Shown here in pieces: positions 18,485-28,051 of a DNA stretch of 53,170 bases. The notes under the pieces were generated by a model that saw only the letters and a list, made by a program, of their open reading frames with translations, was not told the origin of the DNA and searched no databases. The stretch is from Pedobacter cryophilus. Lineage in GTDB: Bacteria > Bacteroidota > Bacteroidia > Sphingobacteriales > Sphingobacteriaceae. The first letter of the stretch is position 1; each line of letters opens with the position of its first letter. Where the stretch lies: the NCBI RefSeq assembly GCF_005116455.1, contig NZ_SWBP01000010.1:1-53170 (forward strand), read 5' to 3'. The position numbers were made by a program, and so were the translations under genes.

Positions 18485-20260
18485 TTAAATTGGAATGTTA
18501 ATTTGAATAGCCGTACCCTTACCAATACCTGTTTTTATGCTGTATTGGCCACCAAGTGTTTCTATTCTTGATTTTATATTTTTTAATCCGTAACCACTTG
18601 GTTTACTTTCTAAATCATATCCCTTACCGTTATCAGAAATATTAACGCTTAGGTCGTTTTTGTCTCCACCAGAAATGGTGATGTTTAAAGCGGTACTATC
18701 AGCATGTTTAATGGCATTATTTACCCCTTCTTGTATTATTCTAAAAAGGTTTGTAGCGGTTATAGGTTGTAAAATGCAATGATCTACTGTTAAATTTTCT
18801 ACAGTAATATGTGGTTTACCGTTATGGTAAGGCTTTACATAATCTCTTAATTTAATGATAAACTCCTCTAAACTAAACTCTTGCTGATTAATTAACCAAA
18901 CTGTACTTCTAAGTTCTCTGATGGTATTTTGTGCAATTTTTTGAGTTTCTATAAGCTGCGTATCGGCAGGGTTTTTATCATTTATATTTTGAATTGCGCT
19001 ATTGATAAAACTTAGTTGCGAGCCAATATTATCATGTAATTCTCTTGATATTCTTAGTTTTTCTTCTTGAATTTGATTTTTAGTTTCTACAGTTGCCAGT
19101 TTAAATTTACTTTCTTGCTTTAATTTATATCTGCTAAAAATTAGTGAACTAATAAAAGCTATAGCGATAAAAAAAAAGGTAATTACGGCTATAGTATTAT
19201 TTCTTTTAGATAAAGTAAGTTGCTGTATTTTAGATTCTTTGTTTAATAATTCTATTTTCTTTTGTTTGTTGGTGGCATCAAATTGTTCTTGCAGGCGGCT
19301 TACCTCTTTTGTGTTTTCTAAATTAATAAATTGGTCTTGTGCTTTAGAAAACTGTTGTTGATAATTATAAGCTTGCTTAAAATCGCCTCTTCTCTGTTCA
19401 TTTTGAGCTAAATTCTCTAAAGTTTCTGGAATCAGTTCCTTTGCCTCAATTTCATTCTCTAGCTTTAAGGCCTTTTTAAGGTATTGTTCACTTTCGGCAT
19501 ATTGTCCCATTTCGCTCAACAAATTACCTAAGTTGTTTCCTATTGCAGCCGTTAACCATTTATTGTTTGCTTTATCAGCATATTCAACAGATTTTTTATA
19601 GTAAGCAGCCGATTTAATAAAATCCTTTTTAACCTTATAAAGTATTGCCAAATTATTGTAGGTTAAGCAAATTCTATCGCTAATATTTTCTTTGAGATAA
19701 AAGTTTAGTGCCTTTTGATAAGATTCAGAAGCCTTAAAAAACAAATTTTGCTGTTCATAAACTGTTCCTTTATTATTGGCTAAATCTGCAACCGTTCTTT
19801 CATCTTTAACTTTAATCGCTAATTCTTCGGCAATGTTGTAGTAATTTAATGCTTGATCTAATTTTTTCCAGCTTAAAAAAAGAGCCCCTATATTTTTGTT
19901 TATTTTAGCTTGCAAGGCAAAATCCTTATCGCCTAATACTTTTAAGGCTTCCTGATAATATTTTAAAGCTTTAGAATTTTCTCCCATATCTGCATAAGAA
20001 TTTCCAATCTCATTATAAGCTGATGCTATAATTTCAATGCTTTTTTTCTTGCGAGCAATTTTAACTACCTGATTAAAACATTCAATAGATTTTTTAAAAT
20101 CTCCGGATTGAGAAAATTCTAATCCATAGTTCTGATAAATGGTTATTTTATCTTGATCGCTTTTTGCAGCATTAATTTTTATTTGCAAACTATCCTTAGA
20201 AATTGGAGCTGCTATAATTAAAACAGGAAAAAGGAATAAAAGGAGTGCAAAAAATTTCAT
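18485..20260 (-). CDS. TPR-containing sensor histidine kinase
   Basis: A 591-residue protein: signal peptide (MKFFALLLFLFPVLIIAAP), about six or seven tetratricopeptide repeats in the periplasm (about 40-300), a coiled segment, one transmembrane helix (TIAVITFFFIAIAFISSLIF, about 356-375), then a HisKA_3 dimerisation domain with phospho-acceptor His409 in RISRELHDNIGSQLSF and an HATPase_c domain (SDNGKGYDL and GYGLKNIKSRIETLGG). This layout is typical of Bacteroidota sensors paired with NarL-type regulators. The ligand is unknown. The regulator gene follows after 64 bases (from the preferred start). No copy of the operator lies upstream of this gene. Confidence 0.95.
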   Translation of the reverse strand: MKFFALLLFLFPVLIIAAPISKDSLQIKINAAKSDQDKITIYQNYGLEFSQSGDFKKSIECFNQVVKIARKKKSIEIIASAYNEIGNSYADMGENSKALKYYQEALKVLGDKDFALQAKINKNIGALFLSWKKLDQALNYYNIAEELAIKVKDERTVADLANNKGTVYEQQNLFFKASESYQKALNFYLKENISDRICLTYNNLAILYKVKKDFIKSAAYYKKSVEYADKANNKWLTAAIGNNLGNLLSEMGQYAESEQYLKKALKLENEIEAKELIPETLENLAQNEQRRGDFKQAYNYQQQFSKAQDQFINLENTKEVSRLQEQFDATNKQKKIELLNKESKIQQLTLSKRNNTIAVITFFFIAIAFISSLIFSRYKLKQESKFKLATVETKNQIQEEKLRISRELHDNIGSQLSFINSAIQNINDKNPADTQLIETQKIAQNTIRELRSTVWLINQQEFSLEEFIIKLRDYVKPYHNGKPHITVENLTVDHCILQPITATNLFRIIQEGVNNAIKHADSTALNITISGGDKNDLSVNISDNGKGYDLESKPSGYGLKNIKSRIETLGGQYSIKTGIGKGTAIQINIPI

Positions 20261-20551
20261 TAGACTAATGGTTCTTAATAAAATGTGAGTTAATTTTTAA
20301 TAGCTTATACTTTCTAAATATGTCTGTAAACCATGCAAAAAAATAAATATTTTCTAATCATGACTGATAATTAATCAACAATAAATATATCTACTTTAAA
20401 ATGTATTTAAAATCAAATTTTAAAATTTATACCACATAAAACATTTTGCGTTCATTTTAACTTCTTTTGGTATTAAAAACTTTACACATTTAACGCTATC
20501 TAATTCACTTAAGAATCAATAGATTTACTTTAAACCAAATTAATCAATATC

Positions 20552-21403
20552 ATGGATCAGGAAATCATCAATTTATATGATCAATACACCCATTCTAAAA
20601 TGGATAGAAAAGGGTTTATTCAGCGTTTAGCAAAACTAACCGGAGGAATGGCAGTAGCGCTTACTGTTTTACCTTTATTAGAAAACAATTACGCCAGTGC
20701 AAAAACTATAGATTATCCTGATCTTATTACCGCTGATATTACCTATCCTGCGCAAAACGGAGATATGAAAGGTTTTTTAGCAAAACCAAAAGGCAAAAAG
20801 AAATTAGGAACTGTTTTAGTGATTCATGAAAACAGAGGTCTAAACCCCCATATTAAAGAAGTGGCTAAAAGAGTAGCAAACGCTGGTTATATCGCTTTAG
20901 CGGTTGATGCCTTATCACCTTTTGGCGGCACACCTGCCAATGAAGAGGAAGCCAGAGGTTTATTTGCTAAAATAGACGCGGCAAAAAATCTTCAAAACTT
21001 TTTAGATAGCTTAACTTATTTAAGAAAACTACCCGAAGGTAACGGAAAAACTGCTTGTGTAGGTTTTTGCTGGGGAGGCGGAATGGCTAACGACTTAGCC
21101 GTTAATGACCCTCAATTAAATGCAGCAGTAGCTTATTATGGCAGGCAAGCAAAAGCAGCAGATGTTTCTAAAATTAAAGCAAGCGTAATGTTGCATTATG
21201 GTGGTTTAGACGAAAGAATAAATGCTGGCATTCCTGCTTATCGCGAAGCTTTAGAAGCCAATAAAATAGACTATCAAATTTTTGTTTACGATGGTGTAAA
21301 CCATGCTTTTAATAACGATACCTCTCCTACCAGATACAATGAAGCTGCGGCTAAATTAGCTTGGGACAGAACTTTAGAATTATTCAAAAAAGAGCTTAAA
21401 TAA
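20552..21403 (+). CDS. Dienelactone hydrolase family protein
   Basis: A 283-residue alpha/beta hydrolase of the carboxymethylenebutenolidase family. The catalytic triad is visible: Cys173 in GFCWGGGM, Asp220 in HYGGLDERI and His251 in DGVNHAFNNDT. The conserved IHENRGLNPHIKEV and YIALAVDALSPFGG also fit. The N-terminus (KGFIQRLAKLTGGMAVALTVLPLL in residues 20-43) resembles a degenerate Tat-type or other signal segment, so export is possible. The true substrate is unknown; dienelactone hydrolysis itself is not implied by context. The ATP-grasp gene starts 3 bases after its stop, so the two are co-transcribed. Confidence 0.93.
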   Translation: MDQEIINLYDQYTHSKMDRKGFIQRLAKLTGGMAVALTVLPLLENNYASAKTIDYPDLITADITYPAQNGDMKGFLAKPKGKKKLGTVLVIHENRGLNPHIKEVAKRVANAGYIALAVDALSPFGGTPANEEEARGLFAKIDAAKNLQNFLDSLTYLRKLPEGNGKTACVGFCWGGGMANDLAVNDPQLNAAVAYYGRQAKAADVSKIKASVMLHYGGLDERINAGIPAYREALEANKIDYQIFVYDGVNHAFNNDTSPTRYNEAAAKLAWDRTLELFKKELK

Positions 21404-21406
21404 TTA

Positions 21407-22279
21407 ATGAATATCGCTTACATCACCTACGAAAACGTGGGTAAATATGCTTCGTCTGTAGAAGATGAGGATGGAAAACTATTATCCTTTTTACAAGAAA
21501 AAGGTTTAGCTATTGCCGAAGAAAAATGGACCGACGAAAGTGTTGATTGGTCAACATACACTCATGCTGTTTTAAAATCTCCTTGGGATTATTTTGATAA
21601 ATTTCCACAATTTAATGATTGGCTTAATGGTTTAGAAAAACTAAATATCAAATTATTAAACCCTTATGATACCATCAGGTGGAATAGTGATAAACACTAT
21701 TTAGCTGCTATTCAAAAAGAAGGATTATCGGTTACTCAAACCCAATTTTGCGAGAAAAATACGCTTCCTGATTTAAAATCCTACTTTCAAATTTTAGGTG
21801 CTGATGAATTAGTAATTAAACCTACCGTGAGTGGTGGTTCTAAAAACACATTTAGGTTTACTAAGCAAACCGTTTTAGAAATTGAAGTCCTCATCCATCT
21901 TTTACTAAAAGAAGAAGCCTTTATGATTCAGCCTTTTCTTAAAGAAATTGAAGACGAAGGCGAATGGTCTTTTTTATTTTTTAATGGAGATTTTAGCCAT
22001 AGTTTATTAAAGAAAGCAAAGTCAGGAGATTTTAGAGTGCAGCATTATTTAGGTGGCACAATTCATCCACAAAACCCTTCTGACGAGCAAATTTCGATAG
22101 CAAAACAATATGTAGATCTTTTTGCAAAAGACTGTTTATATGCTCGTGTAGATGGTGTTGATGTGAACGGAGCCTTTAATTTAATGGAATTAGAACTGAT
22201 TGAACCCTTTTTATTCCTATTCACTCATCCGCAAGCTTATGAAAATTACTATAAAGCTTTAAAAGCCATGCTGTCTTAA
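21407..22279 (+). CDS. ATP-grasp family protein
   Basis: A 290-residue protein with the ATP-grasp signature: [20 protein letters not shown] (ATP-binding Lys and small-residue loop), [21 protein letters not shown], and the metal-binding end [13 protein letters not shown]. It resembles the group of glutathione-synthetase-like or cycloserine-ligase-like proteins widespread in Bacteroidota; such enzymes couple ATP hydrolysis to amide or ester ligation. The substrates are unknown. It follows the dienelactone hydrolase gene by 3 bases, and its stop overlaps the longest queG frame, although queG has its own promoter-like box. Confidence 0.9.
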   Translation: MNIAYITYENVGKYASSVEDEDGKLLSFLQEKGLAIAEEKWTDESVDWSTYTHAVLKSPWDYFDKFPQFNDWLNGLEKLNIKLLNPYDTIRWNSDKHYLAAIQKEGLSVTQTQFCEKNTLPDLKSYFQILGADELVIKPTVSGGSKNTFRFTKQTVLEIEVLIHLLLKEEAFMIQPFLKEIEDEGEWSFLFFNGDFSHSLLKKAKSGDFRVQHYLGGTIHPQNPSDEQISIAKQYVDLFAKDCLYARVDGVDVNGAFNLMELELIEPFLFLFTHPQAYENYYKALKAMLS

Positions 22280-22295
22280 TGGGGCTTAAAAGCTC

Positions 22296-22303
22296 TATAT
22301 TTG
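22296..22303 (+). promoter_or_regulatory. -7 box (TATATTTG) for queG
   Basis: Exact match to the Bacteroidota TAnnTTTG consensus, 8 bases before the ATG at 22312. It supports that start over the in-frame ATG at 22279. Confidence 0.6.
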
Positions 22304-22311
22304 CCAATAAG

Positions 22312-23244
22312 ATGGCTATCCCAAAAGAAAAATATGCAGAAATAATTAAAGCTGAGGCTAAACGCCTTGGCTTTTCTTTTTGTGGAATTGCCAAAGCACA
22401 ATTTTTAGAAGAAGAAGCGCCCAAATTAGAACAATGGCTCTCTAAAAATTACAATGGCAAAATGGATTATATGAATAACCATTTTGACAAACGCCTTGAT
22501 CCCAGATTATTAGTTGAAGATGCAAAATCGGTGATTTCAGTATCACTCAATTATTTTACCGAAGAAAAACCAGTCGACCAAACCGCTCCAAAACTATCTA
22601 AATACGCTTACGGAACCGATTATCATTTTGTACTGAAAGACAAACTCAAATCTTTATTACATTTTATAGAAGCACATATTGGAGAAGTTAATGGACGAGC
22701 TTTTGTTGATTCGGCACCAGTTTTAGATAAAGTTTGGGCACAAAAGGCAGGTTTAGGTTGGCAGGGCAAACATTCTAATTTAATTGGGAAGCAAACCGGT
22801 TCGTTCTTTTTTTTAGGAGAGCTCATTATAGATGTTGACTTATCCCCAGATCAACCTTTTATTACCGACCATTGCGGAGATTGTACCAAATGTATTGACG
22901 CCTGCCCTACCGAAGCTATTGTTGCACCTTATGTAGTAGATGGCAGCAAGTGTATTTCTTACCTCACTATTGAGTTAAAAGACCAAATCCCGACTGAATT
23001 TAAAGGAAAAATGGACAATTGGATGTTTGGTTGCGATGTTTGCCAAGATGTTTGCCCATGGAATAGGTTTGCTGTCCCACATCAAGAACCAGCTTTTGAG
23101 CCTCACCCAGATTTACTCCACCTGAAAAAATCTGACTGGGAAGATATTACCGAAGAAATTTTTCAAACTGTGTTTAAAAACTCGGCAGTTAAAAGAGCTA
23201 AAATAACAGGGTTAAAAAGGAATATTGAGTTTTTGAAAATTTAA
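22312..23244 (+). CDS. queG: Epoxyqueuosine reductase QueG
   Basis: A 310-residue protein from the ATG at 22312 ([20 protein letters not shown]). It carries out the last step of queuosine synthesis, reducing epoxyqueuosine in tRNA with cobalamin and two [4Fe-4S] clusters. Both ferredoxin-like cysteine motifs are present: [16 protein letters not shown] and [13 protein letters not shown]. Also seen is [20 protein letters not shown], a family hallmark. An alternative ATG 11 codons upstream overlaps the stop of the ATP-grasp gene, but a TATATTTG box lies between the two, so the shorter form is preferred. A hairpin with a T-run follows at 23305-23342. Confidence 0.97.
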   Translation: MAIPKEKYAEIIKAEAKRLGFSFCGIAKAQFLEEEAPKLEQWLSKNYNGKMDYMNNHFDKRLDPRLLVEDAKSVISVSLNYFTEEKPVDQTAPKLSKYAYGTDYHFVLKDKLKSLLHFIEAHIGEVNGRAFVDSAPVLDKVWAQKAGLGWQGKHSNLIGKQTGSFFFLGELIIDVDLSPDQPFITDHCGDCTKCIDACPTEAIVAPYVVDGSKCISYLTIELKDQIPTEFKGKMDNWMFGCDVCQDVCPWNRFAVPHQEPAFEPHPDLLHLKKSDWEDITEEIFQTVFKNSAVKRAKITGLKRNIEFLKI

Positions 23245-23271
23245 AGGTGAACTATAATTTGGGCATTTAAA

Positions 23272-23342
23272 TCCCGATGAAAAATCGGGACAGGCTAGGC
23301 TTTCCGATACCTGCCTGCCGCAGGCAAGGAATCTTTTTTTGT
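23272..23342 (+). terminator. Terminator-like hairpins after queG
   Basis: Two hairpins: TCCCGAT/ATCGGGA around 23272-23290, and a longer one, GATACCTGCCTGC...GCAGGCAAGGAATC, at about 23305-23335, followed directly by TTTTTTTG. The second fits an intrinsic terminator for queG and is at the same time a member of the dispersed palindrome family also found at 8204-8233. Confidence 0.75.
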
Positions 23343-23380
23343 CATTTGTAAAATGGCAAGGAAAAAAAGGATATCTCTTC

Positions 23381-23665
23381 TTTTAAAGGCACAAGAAGCC
23401 TTTACCCACTTTCCTTACCCTTCATTCTTGCGCCATATTGGGGTTTAAATAGGGATACTCACGAAAGCCCCCATTTGGCGCAAGTATGTAGCGTTGGCTT
23501 GTGAAATGGATACTTGTGCCTTGCATTTTCATTAACATACCATTACCTCAATTATACTGTTTTCAATCTTCCCTTATAAACCATCATTAATCTTCATTTT
23601 AAAAAAGCACAAGAAGCCTTTGCCCACTTTCCTCAACCTTCATTTTTGCGCCATATGCGGCTTTA
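23381..23665. repeat. Nested inverted-repeat element and a second partial copy
   Basis: Copy 1 (23386-23522) is bounded by AAGGCACAAG and CTTGTGCCTT. Nested inside is a second imperfect inverted repeat, CTTGCGCCATATTGGGGTTT (23427-23446) against its near-complement at 23464-23484. The left half (about 67 bases, 23381-23447) is repeated with few changes at 23597-23665. No coding frame is present. It resembles a MITE or a transcribed hairpin element; identity unknown. Confidence 0.7.
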
Positions 23666-23721
23666 ACAGTAAAACAAAATAATTCTTGGTACGTATTATG
23701 TGTTTAAATAAATAATAATCT

Positions 23722-23729
23722 TAAATTTG
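23722..23729 (+). promoter_or_regulatory. -7 box (TAAATTTG) for the small ORF/DUF6169 pair
   Basis: Exact TAnnTTTG match ending 7 bases before the ATG at 23737, the same arrangement as before queG, bamD and the GtrA gene. Confidence 0.55.
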
Positions 23730-23736
23730 TGATAAG

Positions 23737-23895
23737 ATGTCAAAAAATAACACCATGGTAAATAAAGCAAAAGAGAAATCTTGTGTCAATCCTTTGGTTA
23801 AAATGATGCAAGACAAATTAACAATTATGAATGCCATAAAAAATGGCAAAGATTTGTCTACTTTAAAAGGTATAAAGATTGTCTCCCCAATATAA
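23737..23895 (+). CDS. Small 52-residue protein upstream of DUF6169
   Basis: The frame encodes 52 residues (MSKNNTMVNKAKEKSCVNPL at the start, ending KGIKIVSPI). It is lysine-rich and predicted mostly helical, with no signal peptide. A TAAATTTG box ends 7 bases before its ATG, which supports it as a real gene. Its stop overlaps the start of the DUF6169 gene by 17 bases, so the two are probably translationally coupled. A small helical protein encoded with a larger partner recalls toxin-antitoxin or immunity pairs, but no function is known to me. Confidence 0.7.
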   Translation: MSKNNTMVNKAKEKSCVNPLVKMMQDKLTIMNAIKNGKDLSTLKGIKIVSPI

Positions 23896-24376
23896 TCTGA
23901 CAAAGACCCAACATGGCTTTTATATTTTCAAGACTGATGACGAGATAGAATATACTGCTTTCTTCACACAATGTTTGGTAGATGATAAAGAAGGAAACAC
24001 TCACAAAGTTTACAGTTTTGGATTTGAAAAAAACGGTTCATACAATTCAGAAAAGTTTGCAGCTAAACACGACCCAAAAATAAAAGCAACTATAATTTTT
24101 ATAGTAAATGAATTTTTCCGCTCAAATGGAAGTAATACATTAATTTATTTTTGTTTTCATGATGATAACCTTGCAAGGCAAAGAAGTATAACTTTCAGCA
24201 AATGGTACAATGAATCTCTTACTGACAATATTGAACATCATAAAACAACGTCAATTTATAATGATAAACCAATATATGTTGGCACATTAATATTAAGAGA
24301 CAATCCACTACGAGAATTAGCTTTTGAAGCTATAGATAACTACATTCGAGATTTAGTTTCAGAAAAAGAATCCTAA
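23879..24376 (+). CDS. DUF6169-like protein
   Basis: A 165-residue protein starting at TTG (23879); no in-frame ATG exists near the N-terminus, and the conserved opening YNLTKTQHGFYIFKTDDEIE begins right after it. The order of conserved parts (TDDEIEYTAFF, VYSFGFEK, FFRSNGSNTLIYFCFHDD, RSITFSKWYNES) fits, from memory, the DUF6169 family of Bacteroidota. Cytoplasmic; function unknown. It overlaps the 52-residue gene by 17 bases and sits in an accessory-looking island between repeats and an MFS exporter. Confidence 0.8.
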   Translation: MSPQYNLTKTQHGFYIFKTDDEIEYTAFFTQCLVDDKEGNTHKVYSFGFEKNGSYNSEKFAAKHDPKIKATIIFIVNEFFRSNGSNTLIYFCFHDDNLARQRSITFSKWYNESLTDNIEHHKTTSIYNDKPIYVGTLILRDNPLRELAFEAIDNYIRDLVSEKES

Positions 24377-24639
24377 TCTGATAAGAATTGACACTAATCA
24401 AATATCTATAAAGACTTCCTATAATAGAGTAAATGGCCTCACCTGATTTCTCTGATGAAGGTGCGCCATCTACCACAAGTCTTAGAACAATTTTCTAAAT
24501 AAAGCCAAACTTGTTGCTTTCTTATTTATTATTCTAGGGTTAAAAAACTAAAATTCTTCTATTTAAAGCTAAAATAAATTTTATTGCTCAAAACAAAAGC
24601 TTCCAAACTAAATCTGCATTTTTACCAAAATTTTTATCC

Positions 24640-25863
24640 ATGGCAAAAAATGGCAAAGCAGCCTTAAGCTTCATATTCATCACCCTTTTAATAGATGTTA
24701 CTGGCTTAGGAATCATTATTCCTGTTTTACCAAAATTAATCTCCGAATTAATTCATGGAAATTTAAGTGAGGCAGCAAGTTATGGCGGTTGGTTAACCTT
24801 TGCTTATGCCTTTGTACAATTTATTTGTGCCCCTATTTTGGGGAATTTAAGTGATAGATATGGCCGCAGACCCGTTTTATTATTTTCCTTATTAGGATTT
24901 AGCATAGATTACCTTTTTCTTGCTTTTGCACCTACCATTTGGTGGCTATTTGTAGGAAGAGTGATCGCCGGAATTACAGGCGCCAGCTTCACAACAGCCG
25001 CAGCCTACATTGCAGATATTAGTGAGCCTGAGAAAAGAGCTCAAAACTTTGGAATCATTGGCGCCGCTTTTGGATTGGGTTTTATCCTTGGGCCAGTAAT
25101 TGGTGGTGTTTTAGGTCAATTTGGTTCTCGTGTACCATTTTTTGCCGCTGCCGGTTTAAGTTTATTAGGTGCTATTTATGGTTTTTTTGTCCTTCCAGAA
25201 TCTTTACCTGCACACAAAAGAAGGCCTTTTGAAATTAAAAGAGCAAACCCTGTGGGCTCTCTTCTTCAATTAAAAAAATATCCTGCTGTAAGTGGTTTAA
25301 TCTTTACTTTAATTCTCATGTACACCGCCAATAATGGCTTGCAAAGTACATGGTCTTATTACGGAATGGAAAAATTTAAATGGAACGAAGCTTGGGTAGG
25401 TTATTCTTTAGGCTTTATTGGCTTAATGATTGGCGTGGTTCAGGTAGGTGTAATTAGATGGGCTATTCCAAAATTTGGTCAAGAAAAGAGTTTATACATT
25501 GGCTTATTATTTTACGGTATTGGTTTATTTCTTTTCGCATTTGCCACCTCCGGCTGGATGATGTTCGTTTTTATCATTCCATACTCTATGGGAGGAATCG
25601 CCGGTCCTGCACTGCAAAGTATCATCAGCGGTTTTGCTCCATCTAATGAGCAAGGTGAAATTCAAGGCGCTTTAACCAGCTTAATGAGCGCTACCACCAT
25701 TTTTGCACCTCCATTAATGACAAGTTTATTCGCTTATTTTACCAGACCGGGTACGCCGTTTCAATTCCCTGGCGCTCCTTTTTTACTGAGTGGAATTTTA
25801 GTGCTATTAAGTGTTTATTTAGCGTACAGAAGTTTAAGATATAATCATAAAAAGCCTGTTTAA
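24640..25863 (+). CDS. TetA-like MFS drug exporter
   Basis: A 407-residue, 12-helix major facilitator protein. Motif A between helices 2 and 3 is clear ([19 protein letters not shown]), as are the TetA-group features [18 protein letters not shown] in helix 1 and [16 protein letters not shown] (motif C of drug:proton antiporters) in helix 5. It resembles tetracycline-resistance class transporters and related chromosomal exporters, so substrate identity cannot be read from sequence. No TetR-type regulator is next to it. Confidence 0.93.
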   Translation: MAKNGKAALSFIFITLLIDVTGLGIIIPVLPKLISELIHGNLSEAASYGGWLTFAYAFVQFICAPILGNLSDRYGRRPVLLFSLLGFSIDYLFLAFAPTIWWLFVGRVIAGITGASFTTAAAYIADISEPEKRAQNFGIIGAAFGLGFILGPVIGGVLGQFGSRVPFFAAAGLSLLGAIYGFFVLPESLPAHKRRPFEIKRANPVGSLLQLKKYPAVSGLIFTLILMYTANNGLQSTWSYYGMEKFKWNEAWVGYSLGFIGLMIGVVQVGVIRWAIPKFGQEKSLYIGLLFYGIGLFLFAFATSGWMMFVFIIPYSMGGIAGPALQSIISGFAPSNEQGEIQGALTSLMSATTIFAPPLMTSLFAYFTRPGTPFQFPGAPFLLSGILVLLSVYLAYRSLRYNHKKPV

Positions 25864-25904
25864 GACCATTATTATCTAGCGATCAGTTAGTATATTATGA
25901 TTAA

Positions 25905-25951
25905 AGATTTGTCAACTCTCTTGCTAATTTTATAAGAGAGTTGACAAATCT
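25905..25951. repeat. Perfect 18-bp inverted repeat
   Basis: Arms AGATTTGTCAACTCTCTT and AAGAGAGTTGACAAATCT with an 11-base loop lie between the MFS and GtrA genes. There is no T-run after it on either strand, so it is not a classic terminator; it could be a termination or RNA-stability hairpin, or a protein-binding palindrome. Confidence 0.85.
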
Positions 25952-26064
25952 AAAAACAAACAAAAACATGTCTTTTCCATCATTAAAGCACCAACAAACT
26001 TCAAAACAATTCCCAACAAATTGGCTATTAACAAAATTTAACCTTTAAAAAACCATTTGATTTT

Positions 26065-26072
26065 TATATTTG
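26065..26072 (+). promoter_or_regulatory. -7 box (TATATTTG) for the GtrA-family gene
   Basis: Exact TAnnTTTG match ending 6 bases before the ATG at 26079. Confidence 0.55.
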
Positions 26073-26078
26073 TAGCAG

Positions 26079-26573
26079 ATGTTCTACAAAATCCACCTGC
26101 GATTTAAAAAACTGCTTTTAAGTATCATTGATGCTTTCTATCCTTTATTTAAAAAGCTCCTGCCTCTTCAAACATTTCGTTACGCTGCCTGCGGAGGTGG
26201 AAATACAGCTTTTAACATCTTTATCTACTTTATTGCTTATAATTTTATATTAAAAAAAGAGATTCTTCATTTACCTTTTGTGGCTATTAGTCCGCATATT
26301 GCTGCTTTCATCATTGCCTTTTTCATCACTTTTCCAATAGGCTATTACTTAAATATGTTTGTGGTGTTTGAAGGCTCCTATCTAAAAAAGAGAATTCAGC
26401 TCTTTAGATATTTTTTGGTCGTTCTCATTTGTATTTTGCTCAACTACGTGTTCCTTAAATTATTTGTTGAAAAATTTGGCTGGTACCCTACCCCTTCAAT
26501 GATTGTAACCACCGGGTTGGTCATCATATTCAGCTATTTTTCTCAAAGAAATTTCTCTTTCAAAAAAACTTAA
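26079..26573 (+). CDS. GtrA-family membrane protein
   Basis: A 164-residue protein with four predicted membrane helices (for example FRYAACGGGNTAFNIFIYFI, IAAFIIAFFITFPIGYYLNM, FRYFLVVLICILLNYVFLKL, PSMIVTTGLVIIFSYF) and the family pattern of small Gly in the first helix and SQRNFSFKK at the end. GtrA proteins are thought to help flip or transfer lipid-linked sugars in cell-envelope glycan synthesis. No glycosyltransferase is adjacent, so the substrate is unknown. It converges with the type B T9SS gene, only 5 bases apart. Confidence 0.92.
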   Translation: MFYKIHLRFKKLLLSIIDAFYPLFKKLLPLQTFRYAACGGGNTAFNIFIYFIAYNFILKKEILHLPFVAISPHIAAFIIAFFITFPIGYYLNMFVVFEGSYLKKRIQLFRYFLVVLICILLNYVFLKLFVEKFGWYPTPSMIVTTGLVIIFSYFSQRNFSFKKT

Positions 26574-26578
26574 GCTTT

Positions 26579-28051
26579 TTATCTAATCATAAGTAAACTT
26601 CCCTTATAAACAGGTAGTTGTGGAGAATGAGCATCTATAATATAATAATACATCCCTTGAGGTAAGGGGATGTTCTTCAATTTGCCATCCCATCCTTTTT
26701 GGTAACCTTTTGATTTAAATACAATTTGTCCGTACCTGTTAAATACAGAAATATCAACATCAGCACTCCCCATCACTCCGTTAATTTCCCATAAATCATT
26801 AACGCCATCCCCGTTAGGAGTAAAAGAATCGGGTATTTTTAAATCCTGATCTACATAAATAGTAACTTCATCTTCTGCCTCACAACCAGATTGTGAATCT
26901 GTAACTACTAATTTATAGGAAGTAGTTACGGTGGCTGTTGCAGTAGGCTGTAATAAAGTGGCATCATCCAAATAAGTTACCGGCGACCATTTATAAGTTA
27001 AATTGGGCGGAGCAACAGCCATAATTTTTGTTGGTCGGTTTTCTAACACATAAATATCTAATCCTGCATTTACTGTAAATTTTTGATTCACGGTAATGGA
27101 TATCGGGTTTGAAAAAACTCTACAACTTAAAGAAGTGATGTTTTCCTTTTCGGCAGCTGCCATTCTATAGGTGTATCCTTTTAAATCGGCGTTAGCAATA
27201 AAAACATTTAAATCTTTTGTATTACTGTTTGGCACATCAAACCAACCTTGTCCATCATTTTTATCTACTTGCCATATAAAAGCAGGGTCTAAATAACCTG
27301 TAGATACATCGGCTCTAAAATTATAATTAGCACTTAATCCTTCACAAAGTTGTAAATTACCTCCTGTAGTAATCCCTACTGTTTGAGCTAAAATTGTGGG
27401 TCCGCAGGGTCTAAAAGTAATATCATCAAGCGCTATATCATTCCCGCAGCCTCCGCCAGAATCGTTAATTAATTTAAGAACCACCTTAGATACATTTGAT
27501 GGGCTTTTAAAGAAAAACCCATAACTTTTCCATTCCGGGGAATTGGTATCATTAATAAAACCGGTAGAATAAGTATTAATTAACGTTCCATCTTCTTGCT
27601 CCACCCTAAAAGTGATTTTAGGTTTCGTTATCACTCCGCATGGCGCAGAAGACTTAATTACATTCGCTATAAAGGAAGAAAATTCATAAGTGGTATTTGG
27701 ACATAAATTTTCAACCGAAAAGGTGTAAAATATCCCAGGATTATTTGCTGCATTTACCAAAAACATATAGCCATTTGTGTCATTAGGCGTATGATCTTCA
27801 GTTAGTGTATGCCATGTATTACTAAAACAACTGGTTGTTCTATTGGTAATTACGTATTGTCCGTCATCAGGGCAATCAGCTCCTTTATATTGATAGCTGG
27901 TAGAGGCAGCGCCTAATGAAGGTCCTACAGAAGAAGGTCCCGATCCAAAATTAATAACCACCGTTGGATCGCCCAAACTACCTGTACATACTTGTGCATT
28001 TAGTTTAAAATTGCTGCATAAAAGAAACACCAATAGCAATTTTAGCTTCAT
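26579..28051 (-). CDS. T9SS type B sorting domain protein
   Basis: A 490-residue secreted protein: signal peptide (MKLKLLLVFLLCSNFKLNA), an N-terminal jelly-roll-like domain with several cysteines (about 20-215, ending GGGCGNDIALDDITFRPCGP), Ig-like segments (about 220-400), and at the C-terminus the gliding-motility-associated or type B sorting domain (IPDSFTPNGDGVNDLWEING ... VFNRYGQIVFKSKGYQKGWDGK ... PQGMYYYII). Type B substrates are exported by the type IX system and use a longer C-terminal domain than type A. The start overlaps the DUF3820 stop by ATGA. Confidence 0.95.
   Translation of the reverse strand: MKLKLLLVFLLCSNFKLNAQVCTGSLGDPTVVINFGSGPSSVGPSLGAASTSYQYKGADCPDDGQYVITNRTTSCFSNTWHTLTEDHTPNDTNGYMFLVNAANNPGIFYTFSVENLCPNTTYEFSSFIANVIKSSAPCGVITKPKITFRVEQEDGTLINTYSTGFINDTNSPEWKSYGFFFKSPSNVSKVVLKLINDSGGGCGNDIALDDITFRPCGPTILAQTVGITTGGNLQLCEGLSANYNFRADVSTGYLDPAFIWQVDKNDGQGWFDVPNSNTKDLNVFIANADLKGYTYRMAAAEKENITSLSCRVFSNPISITVNQKFTVNAGLDIYVLENRPTKIMAVAPPNLTYKWSPVTYLDDATLLQPTATATVTTSYKLVVTDSQSGCEAEDEVTIYVDQDLKIPDSFTPNGDGVNDLWEINGVMGSADVDISVFNRYGQIVFKSKGYQKGWDGKLKNIPLPQGMYYYIIDAHSPQLPVYKGSLLMIR

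Noticed and set aside
23400-23700. CRISPR or tRNA-like structure in the repeat-rich gap
   Set aside because: There are only one and a half copies of a nested inverted repeat; no regular spacers and no cloverleaf.
23721-23903. 60-codon minus ORF
   Set aside because: It is antisense to the 52-residue ORF, which has a -7 box and couples to DUF6169.
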